DNA from: Paracoccus ravus
Lineage (GTDB): Bacteria > Pseudomonadota > Alphaproteobacteria > Rhodobacterales > Rhodobacteraceae
Length of the DNA stretch: 64,000 bases
Assembly: GCF_004522175.1 (NCBI RefSeq)
Contig: NZ_SDEB01000002.1
Location: forward strand, 186,001-250,000
Reading direction: 5' to 3'
In this document: positions 50,025 to 59,488 of the stretch, in pieces
Layout: each line of letters begins with the position of its first letter
How positions within the stretch are numbered: the stretch's first letter is position 1
The notes under the pieces: generated by a model
What the model was told of the DNA's origin: nothing
The model's input: only the letters and a program-made list of their open reading frames with translations
Database searches by the model: none
Position numbers and translations under genes: made by a program

Positions 50025-51368
50025 TCAGATCGATGGCCCAAGCTCGATTTTGCTGCCGTCCGAAAAACGGGCAAAGCGGAAACGCGCAAGGTCGTGCCCC
50101 GTCGCGCGTCCTAGCATCCGATCGGCCATCACCCGGCCCACCCCCGGGCCGATGCCGAAACCATGACCCGAAAGCCCGGTGGCAATGAAGAAACCCGGCA
50201 CCGAAGTTTCGTCCAGGATCGGCACCTGATCGGGCGTCACGTCGATCATCCCGGCCCATGCCCGGACAATCGCGGGCTTCCCGAGCTTCGGGAAGGCCGC
50301 CGCGAAATCGCCGCGCAACCGCTCGATCCGGGTCAGGTTCGGCACGGGGTCGAGCACGCGCATCGCCTCGAAGGGCGAGACTGCGTCCAGATCCCAGCGC
50401 CGCTTCGTGCTCCAGGCATCCGGAAAGCCCTTGGGCGCGGCGGGGCTCAGCCGGGTATGGCGCAGATCGCGACGGACTTGAGGCAGGAAATTCGCCAGAT
50501 TGCGGAACGCCGCAGGACCAATCCAGAAATCATGGCCAATGCCGGGGGCAAGCGTATAGCCGCCATCCGCGCGGCGGCGGAAGGCAAAGCCCTGATCCGC
50601 CGCATTTCCGGCATGGAAATCGGGCATGGCTTCGGTCGCGGCCACGGTCGCGCGGACGGAAAGCTGCGGGAACCAGATCCCGGCATTGCCCGCGAATAGC
50701 GAGGACCACGCCCCCCCGGCCAGCAGTACCCGATCCGCCGCGATGCGTCCCTTTTCCGTCACCACGCCCGAGACGCGCCCGCCGGTGGTCTCGATCCCGC
50801 GCACGGCGCAGGTTTCGCAGATCGTCACACCGGCCTCGGCGGCCAGCCCGGCAATCGCTGGGACGGCAGTCCAAGGCTCGGCGCGGGCATCGCTGGGCGT
50901 GGTCAAGGCACCGACCCAACCCGCCGCATTGGGCAGCATCTGGTCCAGTTCCGCCCGGCCCAGCATGCGGGTATCCAGACCATGTGCGCGGGCATGGGGC
51001 AGCCATGCCTCGAAATTCGCAAGATCGGCCTCGGAATTGGCCAGATAGGTCGTGCCGCTGCGGCGCAGGCTGACCCCCTCGCCGAGACGCTGATCTAGCC
51101 CCTGCCAAAGACGCAAGGCCTCGATCATGATCGGCAATTCATCGGGATCGCGGCCCTGCTGGCGCACCCAGCCCCAATTGCGCGAGCTTTGTTCGCCGGC
51201 GATTCGACCCTTTTCGCAAAGCACGACGCGCTGCCCGGCCTCGGCCAGATAAAGCGCGGTCATCACCCCGGCGATGCCGCCGCCAATGACGACCACATCC
51301 GCCTCGGCGGGAGGCATTGCGGGAAAGCGCGCGGGCGCGGCGAGGGAAATCGGGCCACCAATCTGCAT
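50025..51368 (-). CDS. FAD-dependent amino acid oxidase/dehydrogenase (DAO family)
   Basis: 447 residues from ATG 51368 (a TTG at 51374 is possible). FAD motif GGGIAG near residue 30 in VVVIGGGIAGVMTALYLAEA, then EKGRIAGEQSSRNWGWVRQQ and, late, ATGLSGHGFGIGPGVGRVMA, as in D-amino acid and glycine oxidases of the DadA/PuuB group. The SSRNWGWVRQQGR block is typical of gamma-glutamylputrescine-oxidase-like members. Starts 10 nt after the transporter ATPase gene. Probably oxidises an amine released by the neighbouring amidohydrolase. Confidence 0.87.
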   Translation of the reverse strand: MQIGGPISLAAPARFPAMPPAEADVVVIGGGIAGVMTALYLAEAGQRVVLCEKGRIAGEQSSRNWGWVRQQGRDPDELPIMIEALRLWQGLDQRLGEGVSLRRSGTTYLANSEADLANFEAWLPHARAHGLDTRMLGRAELDQMLPNAAGWVGALTTPSDARAEPWTAVPAIAGLAAEAGVTICETCAVRGIETTGGRVSGVVTEKGRIAADRVLLAGGAWSSLFAGNAGIWFPQLSVRATVAATEAMPDFHAGNAADQGFAFRRRADGGYTLAPGIGHDFWIGPAAFRNLANFLPQVRRDLRHTRLSPAAPKGFPDAWSTKRRWDLDAVSPFEAMRVLDPVPNLTRIERLRGDFAAAFPKLGKPAIVRAWAGMIDVTPDQVPILDETSVPGFFIATGLSGHGFGIGPGVGRVMADRMLGRATGHDLARFRFARFSDGSKIELGPSI

Positions 51369-51378
51369 GGGCAAGGCT

Positions 51379-53217
51379 TTACTGATGCGTCACGGGGTCC
51401 ACAAGCACGCGATGGCCCGGCGCGACCTCGCGATAGACCGAGCGCGGGGGGTGGTAGCCCAGCGGATGGATCGGCGAGGGGATGGGGCGGAAGCGCAGAT
51501 CCTCGCTGATCTTCTTCTGGCGCGGATCGGCCACAGGAACGGCGGCCATCAATTGCCGCGTATAGCTGTGCTGCGGGTTTTCAAAGACCTGCCGACGCGT
51601 CCCGATCTCGACGATGCGGCCCAGATACATCACCCCGACATGGTGGCTGACGCGCTCGACCACCGCCATGTCATGGCTGATGAACAGGATCGAGATCCCA
51701 AGGTCCCGCTGCAATTCCATCAGCAGATTCAGCACCTGCGCCTGCACCGAGACATCCAGCGCCGAGACCGCCTCATCGGCGATGATCAGGCGCGGGTTCA
51801 GGGCAAGGGCGCGCGCAATCGCAATGCGCTGACGCTGGCCGCCCGACATTTCATGCGGGTAGCGGTTCATGAAGCTGCGTGGCAATTCCACCCGGTCGAA
51901 AAGCTGCGCGATCCGGTCGCGGCGCTCGGCGCGGTTTCCGATGCCGAAATTCAGCATCGGCTCTTCGACCTGATCGACCAGCTTCATCTGCGGATCAAGG
52001 CTGGCAAAAGGATCCTGAAAGATCATCTGCATGTCACGCCGCATCCGGCGCAAACCCGTCCCTTGCAAGGCCAGCACGTCCTGGCCGCCCATATGGACCG
52101 TGCCCGCGCTTGGCTCGACCAGCCGCAGGATCGAGCGGCCCGTCGTCGATTTGCCGCAGCCCGATTCGCCGACCAGCGACAGGGTCTCGCCGGCATTCAC
52201 GGTGAAAGTGACATCCTCGACGGCATGGACCTGCGCCACCACGCGGCGCATCAGCCCGCCCCGGACCGAGAATCGGGTGCAGAGACCGCGCACCTCGAGC
52301 AGCGGCGCGCTGCTGCGCGCCGGCACCGGCTCTGCAGTTGTCACCCTACCCTCGCGCATCAGCCGCATCGGTTCGGGCGCGTCACGTCCGGTCATTTCGC
52401 CCAGACGCGGCACGGCGGCCAATAGCGCCTTGGTGTAATCGCGCTGCGGGCGCTCGAAGATCTGGGTGACCGGGCCTTCCTCGACCTTCTCGCCGCGAAA
52501 CATCACGACGACGCGGTCGGCCATCTGCGCCACCACGGACATGTCATGGGTGATGAACATGACGGCCATGCCGGTCTCGCGCTTGAGCCGGTCGATCAGC
52601 GCCAGAACCTCGGCCTGGATGGTGACGTCGAGCGCGGTGGTCGGCTCGTCGCAGATCAACAGGCGCGGACGGCAGGCCATGGCCATGGCGATCACCACGC
52701 GCTGGCGCATCCCGCCGGACAGCTCATGGGGATATTGGTTCAGCCGGCGTTCGGGCTCGGGGATGCGGACCTCGCGCAGAAGCTCCAGCACGCGGGCCAT
52801 TGCCTCTTTTCTGGACAGGCCGCGATGGGTCATCAAGCCTTCGGCAAGCTGATCCCCGACGGTGAAGACCGGGTTCAGGGCCGTCATCGGCTCTTGAAAG
52901 ATCATCGCGATCTCATTGCCGCGAATGTCGCGCATGGTCGCAGGGCGTGACCGTGCCAGATCGACTGGCCCGCCCTCGCGCTGAAACAGCAATTCCCCCT
53001 TGGCGATCTCGCCGCCGCCGAATTCGACGAGCCGCATCAGCGAAAGCGAACTGACCGATTTTCCCGATCCGGATTCGCCCACGATACAGACGCATTCGCC
53101 GGGACCGATGTCGAAGCTAAGCTCCTTGACCCCCACGACCGGCCCGTCATGCGTCTGAAAGGACACCCGCAGGCCGCGGATCGAGACGAGAGGTTCCTGA
53201 AGGTCGGCGTCAAGCAT
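51379..53217 (-). CDS. Fused peptide ABC ATPase (DppD-DppF type)
   Basis: 612 residues from ATG 53217, two complete ABC domains in one chain. First: Walker A GESGSGKS at 47-54, signature LSGGMRQRV, Walker B LLICDEPTTALDV. Second: Walker A GESGCGKSTT around residue 350-360, signature MSGGQRQRI, Walker B LIIADEAVSALDV. Each is followed by the oligopeptide-type C-terminal motif. It powers the divergent permeases at 55202-57149, which lack an ATPase of their own. Such fusions are common in GsiA-like systems. Confidence 0.9.
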   Translation of the reverse strand: MLDADLQEPLVSIRGLRVSFQTHDGPVVGVKELSFDIGPGECVCIVGESGSGKSVSSLSLMRLVEFGGGEIAKGELLFQREGGPVDLARSRPATMRDIRGNEIAMIFQEPMTALNPVFTVGDQLAEGLMTHRGLSRKEAMARVLELLREVRIPEPERRLNQYPHELSGGMRQRVVIAMAMACRPRLLICDEPTTALDVTIQAEVLALIDRLKRETGMAVMFITHDMSVVAQMADRVVVMFRGEKVEEGPVTQIFERPQRDYTKALLAAVPRLGEMTGRDAPEPMRLMREGRVTTAEPVPARSSAPLLEVRGLCTRFSVRGGLMRRVVAQVHAVEDVTFTVNAGETLSLVGESGCGKSTTGRSILRLVEPSAGTVHMGGQDVLALQGTGLRRMRRDMQMIFQDPFASLDPQMKLVDQVEEPMLNFGIGNRAERRDRIAQLFDRVELPRSFMNRYPHEMSGGQRQRIAIARALALNPRLIIADEAVSALDVSVQAQVLNLLMELQRDLGISILFISHDMAVVERVSHHVGVMYLGRIVEIGTRRQVFENPQHSYTRQLMAAVPVADPRQKKISEDLRFRPIPSPIHPLGYHPPRSVYREVAPGHRVLVDPVTHQ

Positions 53218-53438
53218 CGGGCAGCCCGTCCCCTTTGTGATCACTTCAAAGGCTAAAGCCGCCGTGCCTCTTTGCAACTCTTTTCCCGCGCCAACTTGAT
53301 TCTTGCTTTTCCGCGGGCACCTGTCCGACACTCGGCCATGTTCCACGGGCAGACCATTCGGGAAGGCAAAAAAAACAATCACTAGACGGCCATATCGGAA
53401 GCTCGGCGAACGACCCAACAGTCCAACAGGAGTGAGTG

Positions 53439-55142
53439 ATGCGATTGAAGTTCCTGATGCTCGGTGCCGCCTCCGCGGCATTGATGGCCCCTGTCGCCCA
53501 TGCCGAGCGCGGCAGCGACGGGCAGCTGAACATCATTATGTGGCAAGCCCCCTCGACGATGAACATCTACCTTTCGGGCGGCACCAAGGAGCTGATCGCA
53601 AGCAGCGCCGTGCTGGAGCCTCTCGCCGGATCGATGCCCGACGGCACGCTTTTCCCGCGCCTCGCCAGCGAGATCCCGACGCTGGAGAACGGCGGCATCG
53701 CCGAGGATCTGAAATCGGTCACCTGGAAGCTGCGCGAGGGCGTGAAATGGTCCGATGGCACGCCCTTTACCGCCGATGATGTTGTCTTTTCCGCGCAATA
53801 TTGCATGGACCCGACGGGCGGCTGTGCGCAGCTGGCCAAGTTCGAGGGCGTCGAAAAGGTCGAGGCCGTCGATCCCCTGACCGTCAAGATCAGCTTCGCC
53901 GCGCCCCAGCCCGATCCCTATTCCGCCTTTGTCGGCTCGCAGGCCCCGGTCATCCAGAAGGCCCAGTTCGAGGCCTGCATCGGAGAAAAGGCCCCGACCT
54001 GCACCGAGCAGAATTTCGGGCCGATCGGGACCGGCCCGTTCAAGGTTACCAGCTTCAAGACGAATGACGTGATCACCTTCGAGGCCAATCCCGAATATCG
54101 CGACGCGTCGAAGCCTGCCTTCGCATCGCTCACGATGAAGGGGGGCGGCGACGCCGCTGCAGCCGCGCGCTCGGTTCTGGAAACCGGCGAATTCGACTAT
54201 GCCTGGAACACCCAGCTTGCCCCGGACGTGATCTCGGGGATGGAGGCCGCGGGCAAGGGCAAGGTGCAGGCCGCTTTCGGAAGTCTGGTCGAGCGCATCC
54301 ATGTCAACCTGACCAACGCCTCGTCGGACCTGCCCGAGGGCGAGCGCTCGACAACCGCCCATCCCCATCCGTTCCTGACCGACATCGCGGTGCGCAAGGC
54401 CCTGTCGATGGCGATCGACCGCGCGCTGCTGGTCGAGATCGGCTACGGCCCCGCAGGACAGCCGACCTGCAATTACGTGCCCGCCCCCGCCGCCTGGGCC
54501 TCGGATAACACCGATTGCCTGCAACAGGATATCGAGGGCGCGAAAAAGCTTCTGGACGAGGCGGGCTGGACCGTCGGCGGCGACGGGATCCGGGAAAAGG
54601 ACGGGCAAAGGCTGTCGCTGCTCTATCAGACCTCGGTCAATGCCGTGCGGCAGGACTTCCAGGCGCTGATCAAGCAATGGTGGCAAGAAATCGGCGTCGA
54701 GACCGAACTCAAGACCGTGGACGCCTCGGTCTTCTTCGGGGGTGATGCCGGCTCTCCGGACACGTTCCAGAAATTCTATGCCGATGTCGAGATGTATGCG
54801 AATAATTTCGAGGGCGGCAATCCCGCGCCCTATCTCGCCAAATTCACCTGCGACAAGGCACCTGGTCCCGACAACCAGTGGCAGGGCGAGAATGTCAGCC
54901 GCTATTGCGACCCGGAATTCGACAAGCTCGTTGCCCAGATGGCCACGATCGTCGATCCGGCCGAGCGCGGCAAGCTGGGCCAGAAGCTGAACGAGATGCT
55001 GACCAAGGAAAGCTACGCGATCATCCCGCTGGTCTATCGCGGGACGGCCTCGGCGGTGTCCAACACGCTCGGGAACGTCCAGATCAATGGCTGGGACAGC
55101 GAATTGTGGAACGTCGCCGACTGGACCCGCACCGCCCAGTGA
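53439..55142 (+). CDS. Dipeptide/oligopeptide ABC binding protein (family 5)
   Basis: 567 residues from ATG 53439 (AGGAG upstream; GTG at 53436 is one codon earlier). Signal peptide about 22 residues ending in PVAHA. Family 5 solute-binding protein: SVTWKLREGVKWSDGTPFTA, DPLTVKISF and GTGPFKVTSF near the start, DIAVRKALSMAIDRALL in the middle. Ligand may be a peptide, nickel or other. Four or more Cys residues (for example YCMDPTGGCAQ) could form disulfides. A stem-loop follows directly. Confidence 0.9.
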   Translation: MRLKFLMLGAASAALMAPVAHAERGSDGQLNIIMWQAPSTMNIYLSGGTKELIASSAVLEPLAGSMPDGTLFPRLASEIPTLENGGIAEDLKSVTWKLREGVKWSDGTPFTADDVVFSAQYCMDPTGGCAQLAKFEGVEKVEAVDPLTVKISFAAPQPDPYSAFVGSQAPVIQKAQFEACIGEKAPTCTEQNFGPIGTGPFKVTSFKTNDVITFEANPEYRDASKPAFASLTMKGGGDAAAAARSVLETGEFDYAWNTQLAPDVISGMEAAGKGKVQAAFGSLVERIHVNLTNASSDLPEGERSTTAHPHPFLTDIAVRKALSMAIDRALLVEIGYGPAGQPTCNYVPAPAAWASDNTDCLQQDIEGAKKLLDEAGWTVGGDGIREKDGQRLSLLYQTSVNAVRQDFQALIKQWWQEIGVETELKTVDASVFFGGDAGSPDTFQKFYADVEMYANNFEGGNPAPYLAKFTCDKAPGPDNQWQGENVSRYCDPEFDKLVAQMATIVDPAERGKLGQKLNEMLTKESYAIIPLVYRGTASAVSNTLGNVQINGWDSELWNVADWTRTAQ

Positions 55143-55149
55143 CGCAACC

Positions 55150-55172
55150 GGCCCCGCCCGCGCGGCGGGGCC
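55150..55172 (+). other. Perfect 9-bp stem-loop after the binding-protein gene
   Basis: GGCCCCGCC / GGCGGGGCC around a CGCGC loop, 8 nt after the stop and before the permease gene. No T-tract. Like the hairpins in the polyamine-type operon, it probably raises binding-protein mRNA relative to permease mRNA. Confidence 0.65.
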
Positions 55173-55201
55173 AAAGCTGACATCCCCAGGAGAGCGGATA
55201 T

Positions 55202-56209
55202 TTGCTGACTTTTGCCCTTCGCCGCCTATTGCTGGCGATACCGACCCTGATCTTCATCTCTTTGGTGATCTTTCTCTTGCTCGAGGCCTCTCCGGGCGAT
55301 CCGCTGGCCGATGTCCCTCTGACGGTCCCTCCCGAGGTCAAGGAGAGAATGCGCGAGGCCTTGGGGCTGGGCGAGCCTTGGCATATCCGCTACGCGCTTT
55401 GGTTGAAGCAGTTCTTCTGGGTCGAGCCATTGCATTGGTTCGACCAGATCTTCGGGACATCCTTCAGCCAAGGGATGCAGCGCGTCATCAGCTTCCAGTC
55501 GCGCAGCCCGGTCTTTGACGTGATTGCCGAGCGTGTGCCGCAGACGCTGACCGTCGTCGGCATGTCCTATCTGATCGGCGTCCTGATCGCGATTCCCATC
55601 GGCATCATCTCGGCCTATCGGCAATATAGCTGGTTCGACCAGATCGGGACGTTCATCTCGATGGTCGGCTTCTCGCTGCCGACGTTTTTCACTGGCGTCG
55701 TGCTGATCATCATCTTCGGCATCAAGCTGCAATGGTTCCCCTCGATCTATGACACCACTCATCGCGTCACCGATTGGGACAGTTTCGTCCAGCAGATCCG
55801 CCAGATGGTCATGCCCGTGACGGTTCTGGCCCTATACAACGCTGCCCAGATCAGCCGCTTCATGCGGGCCTCGATGCTGGACAATCTGCGGCAGGATTAC
55901 GTCCGCACCGCCCGCGCCAAGGGGTTGGCAGAGCGGGTCGTGGTGCTGAAACATGTGCTGCGCAATTCGCTGATCCCGGTCGTGACCGTCATCGCCCTCG
56001 GCCTGCCTGCGGTTTTCGGCGGCGCGATTGTCACCGAGCAGGTCTTCAAGGTGAATGGGCTGGGACAGCTTCTGATCCTTGCGATCCACGGCAATGACAT
56101 TCCGATGGTGATGACCCTGACCTTCATCTTTGCGATCCTGATCGTCGGCTTCACGCTGATCGCCGATCTGCTTTACGGCATTCTCGATCCGAGGATCCGC
56201 TATGAATGA
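55202..56209 (+). CDS. Peptide ABC permease (DppB type)
   Basis: 335 residues starting with TTG at 55202, where AGGAG is 9 nt upstream and no ATG fits. Six helices; the first is LRRLLLAIPTLIFISLVIFLLL. EAA loop DYVRTARAKGLAERVVVLKHVLRNSL. EQVFKVNGLGQLLILA is typical of the DppB subgroup. Overlaps the next gene by 8 nt. Confidence 0.92.
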   Translation: MLTFALRRLLLAIPTLIFISLVIFLLLEASPGDPLADVPLTVPPEVKERMREALGLGEPWHIRYALWLKQFFWVEPLHWFDQIFGTSFSQGMQRVISFQSRSPVFDVIAERVPQTLTVVGMSYLIGVLIAIPIGIISAYRQYSWFDQIGTFISMVGFSLPTFFTGVVLIIIFGIKLQWFPSIYDTTHRVTDWDSFVQQIRQMVMPVTVLALYNAAQISRFMRASMLDNLRQDYVRTARAKGLAERVVVLKHVLRNSLIPVVTVIALGLPAVFGGAIVTEQVFKVNGLGQLLILAIHGNDIPMVMTLTFIFAILIVGFTLIADLLYGILDPRIRYE

Positions 56210-57149
56210 TCCCCTCAGCGCCGCCAACGCGGCGGGCCTGCCCTCGGAATTGCCGGACGAACCGACCACCCCGCCCCGCAGCCAGTGGCGCGACATCTGG
56301 CGGCAGTTCCGCAACCATCACGGGGCCATGATTGCGCTGGTGCTTTTCGTGTCGATCCTGCTCTTCGTCCTGATCGGCCCGCTGCTCTGGACCATCGAGC
56401 CGACCTATGTCGATATCCGCGCCCGCAATCAGGGCTTCTCATGGGCACATCCCCTGGGCACGGATCAGTTGGGCCGCGACATGCTGGCGCGGCTGATGGC
56501 CGGGGGGCGGGTCTCGCTCGCCGTGGGGCTGACCGCCATGTCGATCGCGCTGACGCTGGGCAGCCTGATCGGCATTCTCTCGGGCTATTTCCGGGGCTTG
56601 GACGCGCCGCTGATGCGCCTGACGGAACTGTTCCTCGCGCTTCCGCTGCTGCCATTGCTGCTGCTGATGGTGACCCTGTTCCGCGAGCCTCTGGGCAAGG
56701 CGTTGGGGCCTGCGGGCGGGATCTTCCTGCTGATCGTCTCGGCGATTGGCGTGACCTCATGGATGCAGACCGCCCGGATCGTGCGCGGCGAAGTCCTTGG
56801 CCTGAAGGAGCGCGAGTTCATGCTGGCCGCCAAATCCATCGGCACGCCGATCCACCGCATGGTGCTGCGCCATGTCCTACCGAACGTTCTTTCGCCGATC
56901 ATGGTGGCGGCCACGCTGGGGATCGCGACCGCGATCATCACCGAAAGCGCGCTGTCCTTCCTTGGCCTTGGCTTCCCGCCGGATTTCCCGACTTGGGGGC
57001 GGCTGCTATATGATGCCGTGGACCAGATGCAGCAATTCCCGTGGCGCGTGGTGCTGCCGGGCCTTTGCATCTCGCTGACCGTGCTGTCGGTGAATTACAT
57101 CGGAGACGGGCTGCGCGATGCGATGGACCCGCGCATTCGCGGCCGCTAA
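56202..57149 (+). CDS. Peptide ABC permease (DppC type)
   Basis: 315 residues. A cytoplasmic N-terminus of about 45 residues precedes six helices. It has the DppC block PLGTDQLGRDMLARLMAGGR, EAA loop REFMLAAKSIGTPIHRMVLR, and the end NYIGDGLRDAMDPRIRG. It forms the channel with the upstream DppB-type subunit. Its stop overlaps the end of the convergent thiamine diphosphokinase gene by 4 nt. Confidence 0.93.
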   Translation: MNDPLSAANAAGLPSELPDEPTTPPRSQWRDIWRQFRNHHGAMIALVLFVSILLFVLIGPLLWTIEPTYVDIRARNQGFSWAHPLGTDQLGRDMLARLMAGGRVSLAVGLTAMSIALTLGSLIGILSGYFRGLDAPLMRLTELFLALPLLPLLLLMVTLFREPLGKALGPAGGIFLLIVSAIGVTSWMQTARIVRGEVLGLKEREFMLAAKSIGTPIHRMVLRHVLPNVLSPIMVAATLGIATAIITESALSFLGLGFPPDFPTWGRLLYDAVDQMQQFPWRVVLPGLCISLTVLSVNYIGDGLRDAMDPRIRGR

Positions 57150-57790
57150 AGCGCGGCGGCCAATAGGCCGAGGCAGGCCCTTGGCAGGATCAGCAGCACG
57201 GGGCCTTCGACCGACAGATCGATCGGCCCCGTTGCCATATTCGACGTTCCGACCCGGCCGTCCGGCGCGAATTCCAGCCGGTCGATGGGCCATTTCAACC
57301 CAATCGAACGCCCGCAGGCCTGCCCCATCGGAAACAGAGAGACCCGCGTGCCCGCGAGCAGGTCCAGCCTGATCCGGGGCGGGCAAAGCGTGATCACGTC
57401 ATCCCCGGCCAGCAGGATGCAGGGCGGCCCGACGCGGCGCGACAGAGTGTTCAGCGCGGCAAGGAAATGATCCTGCCGCGCACCGCAAAACCCCACGGCA
57501 AGGATCAGCGGCGCCTCGATCCGGCTCAGGCATTTCTCGAAATCGGTGCTGTCCTGCTCGGCAATCGGATGCAGCCGCTCGGGTGGAATGGCCGACCGTG
57601 CCTCGGCGGAAATCGAGTCGAAATCGCCAAAGACCGCATCCGGCATCAGCCCATATGCTAACGCCTGATCCGCCCCGCTATCGGCGGCGGCGATCACTGG
57701 CGCAAGGGCCAGCGCCGCATCCAGATCAGTCTTGGAAAAAGGAGCGCCCCCGATCAGCGTGACCGCGCGGGGGCTGACAAGGGCGGTCAT
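57146..57790 (-). CDS. Thiamine diphosphokinase
   Basis: 214 residues from ATG 57790. Adds diphosphate from ATP to thiamine to give the coenzyme ThDP. ADSGADQALAYGLMPDAVFGDFDSIS and EQDSTDFEKCL match the catalytic core; GFCGARQDHFLAAL replaces the usual GGRxDH loop with a close variant. Starts by overlapping the DUF2842 gene by 4 nt, so it is the third gene of purA-DUF2842-TPK. No TPP riboswitch is seen. Confidence 0.85.
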   Translation of the reverse strand: MTALVSPRAVTLIGGAPFSKTDLDAALALAPVIAAADSGADQALAYGLMPDAVFGDFDSISAEARSAIPPERLHPIAEQDSTDFEKCLSRIEAPLILAVGFCGARQDHFLAALNTLSRRVGPPCILLAGDDVITLCPPRIRLDLLAGTRVSLFPMGQACGRSIGLKWPIDRLEFAPDGRVGTSNMATGPIDLSVEGPVLLILPRACLGLLAAAL

Positions 57791-57999
57791 TCGCCCTTGC
57801 CGATGCCGGAAAACACCCGGCGAAAGGGCAGAATCCACAGGATCCCGAGCCCGATATAGACCGCCAACTCAACGATGATGGGCTGACGCCCCAAGGCGCG
57901 ATCCATCCAGTTCACCAGCGTCACGGCCGCCACGATGTAGAGTGGCAGGCCGATCAGCAGGATCACGAGGGACCAGCGTTTGCGCGCCTTGAGGTTCAT
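57787..57999 (-). CDS. Small membrane protein, DUF2842
   Basis: 70 residues with two helices (LVILLIGLPLYIVAAVTLV and IIVELAVYIGLGILWILPF), a basic N-terminus (MNLKARKRW) and a tail ending FRRVFSGIGKGE. Matches the DUF2842 family of Alphaproteobacteria. Begins 1 nt after the purA stop and overlaps the kinase gene, so all three are translationally coupled. Function unknown. Confidence 0.8.
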   Translation of the reverse strand: MNLKARKRWSLVILLIGLPLYIVAAVTLVNWMDRALGRQPIIVELAVYIGLGILWILPFRRVFSGIGKGE

Positions 58000-58000
58000 C

Positions 58001-59293
58001 TCAGTCCGCGAAGGGGTCGGTGACAAGGATCGTGTCGTCGCGCTCGGGCGAGGTCGAGAGCAGCGCCACCGGGCACTGGATCAATTCCTCGATGCGGCGG
58101 ACATATTTGATCGCATTCGCCGGAAGGTCGGCCCAGCTACGCGCGCCTTGGGTCGATTCCTCCCAGCCGTCCATCTCTTCATAGATCGGCGTCACGCGCG
58201 ATTGCAGCGCGGCGGCAGTCGGCAAGTGGTCGTAATGAACGCCGTCGATCTCGTAGCCGGTGCAGATCTTGATGGTCTTGAACCCGTCCATCACGTCGAG
58301 CTTGGTCAGCGCGATGCCGTTCACGCCCGAGATCGCGCAGGTCTGGCGCACCAGAACCGCATCGAACCAGCCGCAGCGGCGCTTGCGGCCGGTGACGGTG
58401 CCGAATTCATGGCCACGCTCGCCCAGACGCTGACCGTCGGCGTCCTCCAGCTCGGTCGGGAAGGGGCCTTCGCCGACGCGGGTGGTGTAAGCCTTGACGA
58501 TGCCCAGCACGAAACCGATCGCGCTGGGACCCATGCCGGTCCCGGTCGCGGCCATGCCCGACATGGTCGTCGAGGAGGTCACATAGGGATAGGTGCCGAA
58601 GTCGATATCGAGAAGGGAGCCCTGCGCGCCTTCGAACAGGATGCGCTTGCCGGCCTTGCGGTAGTCGTTCATCACCTTCCAGACCGGCTGCGCATATTGC
58701 AGCAGACGCGGGGCGATGTCCTGCAGCTTGGCTTTCAGTTCGGCGCGGTCGATCGGCGTCGCACCCAGACCCTGACGCAGCGCATCGTGATGCGCGAGCA
58801 GGCGGTCAAGACGCGAATCCAGCGTTTCCTCATCGGCGAGGTCAGCAACGCGGATGGTGCGGCGGCCGACTTTGTCTTCGTAGGCCGGGCCGATGCCGCG
58901 ACCGGTCGTGCCGATCTTGGACGTGCCCGCAGCGGCTTCGCGAAGCTGGTCGAGGTCCTGATGCAGTGGCAGGATCAGCGGGGTGTTTTCCGCGATCATC
59001 AGGTTCTCTGGGCCGATCTCGACGCCCTGAGCCTCGAGCTTGGCGATCTCGCTGAAGAGCGACCACGGGTCAAGCACGACGCCGTTGCCGATGACCGCCA
59101 TCTTGCCCTTGCGCACGATGCCCGAGGGCAGCAGCGACAGTTTGAAAACCTTTTCGCCGATGACCAAGGTGTGGCCCGCGTTATGGCCCCCTTGGAAGCG
59201 CGCGATCACGTCAGCGCGTTCGGACAGCCAGTCAACGATCTTGCCCTTGCCTTCGTCGCCCCATTGCGCGCCGACGACCACCACATTGGCCAT
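58001..59293 (-). CDS. purA: Adenylosuccinate synthetase
   Basis: 430 residues. Joins aspartate to IMP using GTP, the first step to [21 protein letters not shown] carries the P-loop and catalytic Asp; GGHNAGHT holds the catalytic His; the C-terminal TKLDVMDG is the guanine-specificity motif. Complete and normal in length. First gene of the purA-DUF2842-TPK unit, divergent from the urease operon. Confidence 0.97.
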   Translation of the reverse strand: MANVVVVGAQWGDEGKGKIVDWLSERADVIARFQGGHNAGHTLVIGEKVFKLSLLPSGIVRKGKMAVIGNGVVLDPWSLFSEIAKLEAQGVEIGPENLMIAENTPLILPLHQDLDQLREAAAGTSKIGTTGRGIGPAYEDKVGRRTIRVADLADEETLDSRLDRLLAHHDALRQGLGATPIDRAELKAKLQDIAPRLLQYAQPVWKVMNDYRKAGKRILFEGAQGSLLDIDFGTYPYVTSSTTMSGMAATGTGMGPSAIGFVLGIVKAYTTRVGEGPFPTELEDADGQRLGERGHEFGTVTGRKRRCGWFDAVLVRQTCAISGVNGIALTKLDVMDGFKTIKICTGYEIDGVHYDHLPTAAALQSRVTPIYEEMDGWEESTQGARSWADLPANAIKYVRRIEELIQCPVALLSTSPERDDTILVTDPFAD

Positions 59294-59375
59294 ATTGGAT
59301 CCCTTCCGCGGTCATGAAATGCCGCTTGCGGTATAAACATTGAAAGCGCTGGATTAAAGCGCAATTACCCTTGCC

Positions 59376-59403
59376 TTTTTTTTGGGCGCATCGCCCGATT
59401 TTT
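59376..59403 (+). promoter_or_regulatory. T-flanked short hairpin between purA and ureD
   Basis: Eight T, then GGGCG-CAT-CGCCC, then GATTTTT, 86 nt before ureD. On the plus strand it looks like a weak intrinsic terminator or attenuator; the stem is only 5 bp. Confidence 0.35.
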
Positions 59404-59488
59404 GGCCCGAATCGCGAGAATCGATGGACAGCCATTCGGTTCCATTGCGAAATCCTCGCATCTTTGCCCATGGTTCAGGCAAGAGGCC

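Noticed and set aside
59401..59420. Sigma-54 promoter upstream of ureD
   Set aside because: TTGGCCCGAATCGCGAG superficially resembles the -24/-12 pattern, but the -12 GC element (TTGC) is missing.
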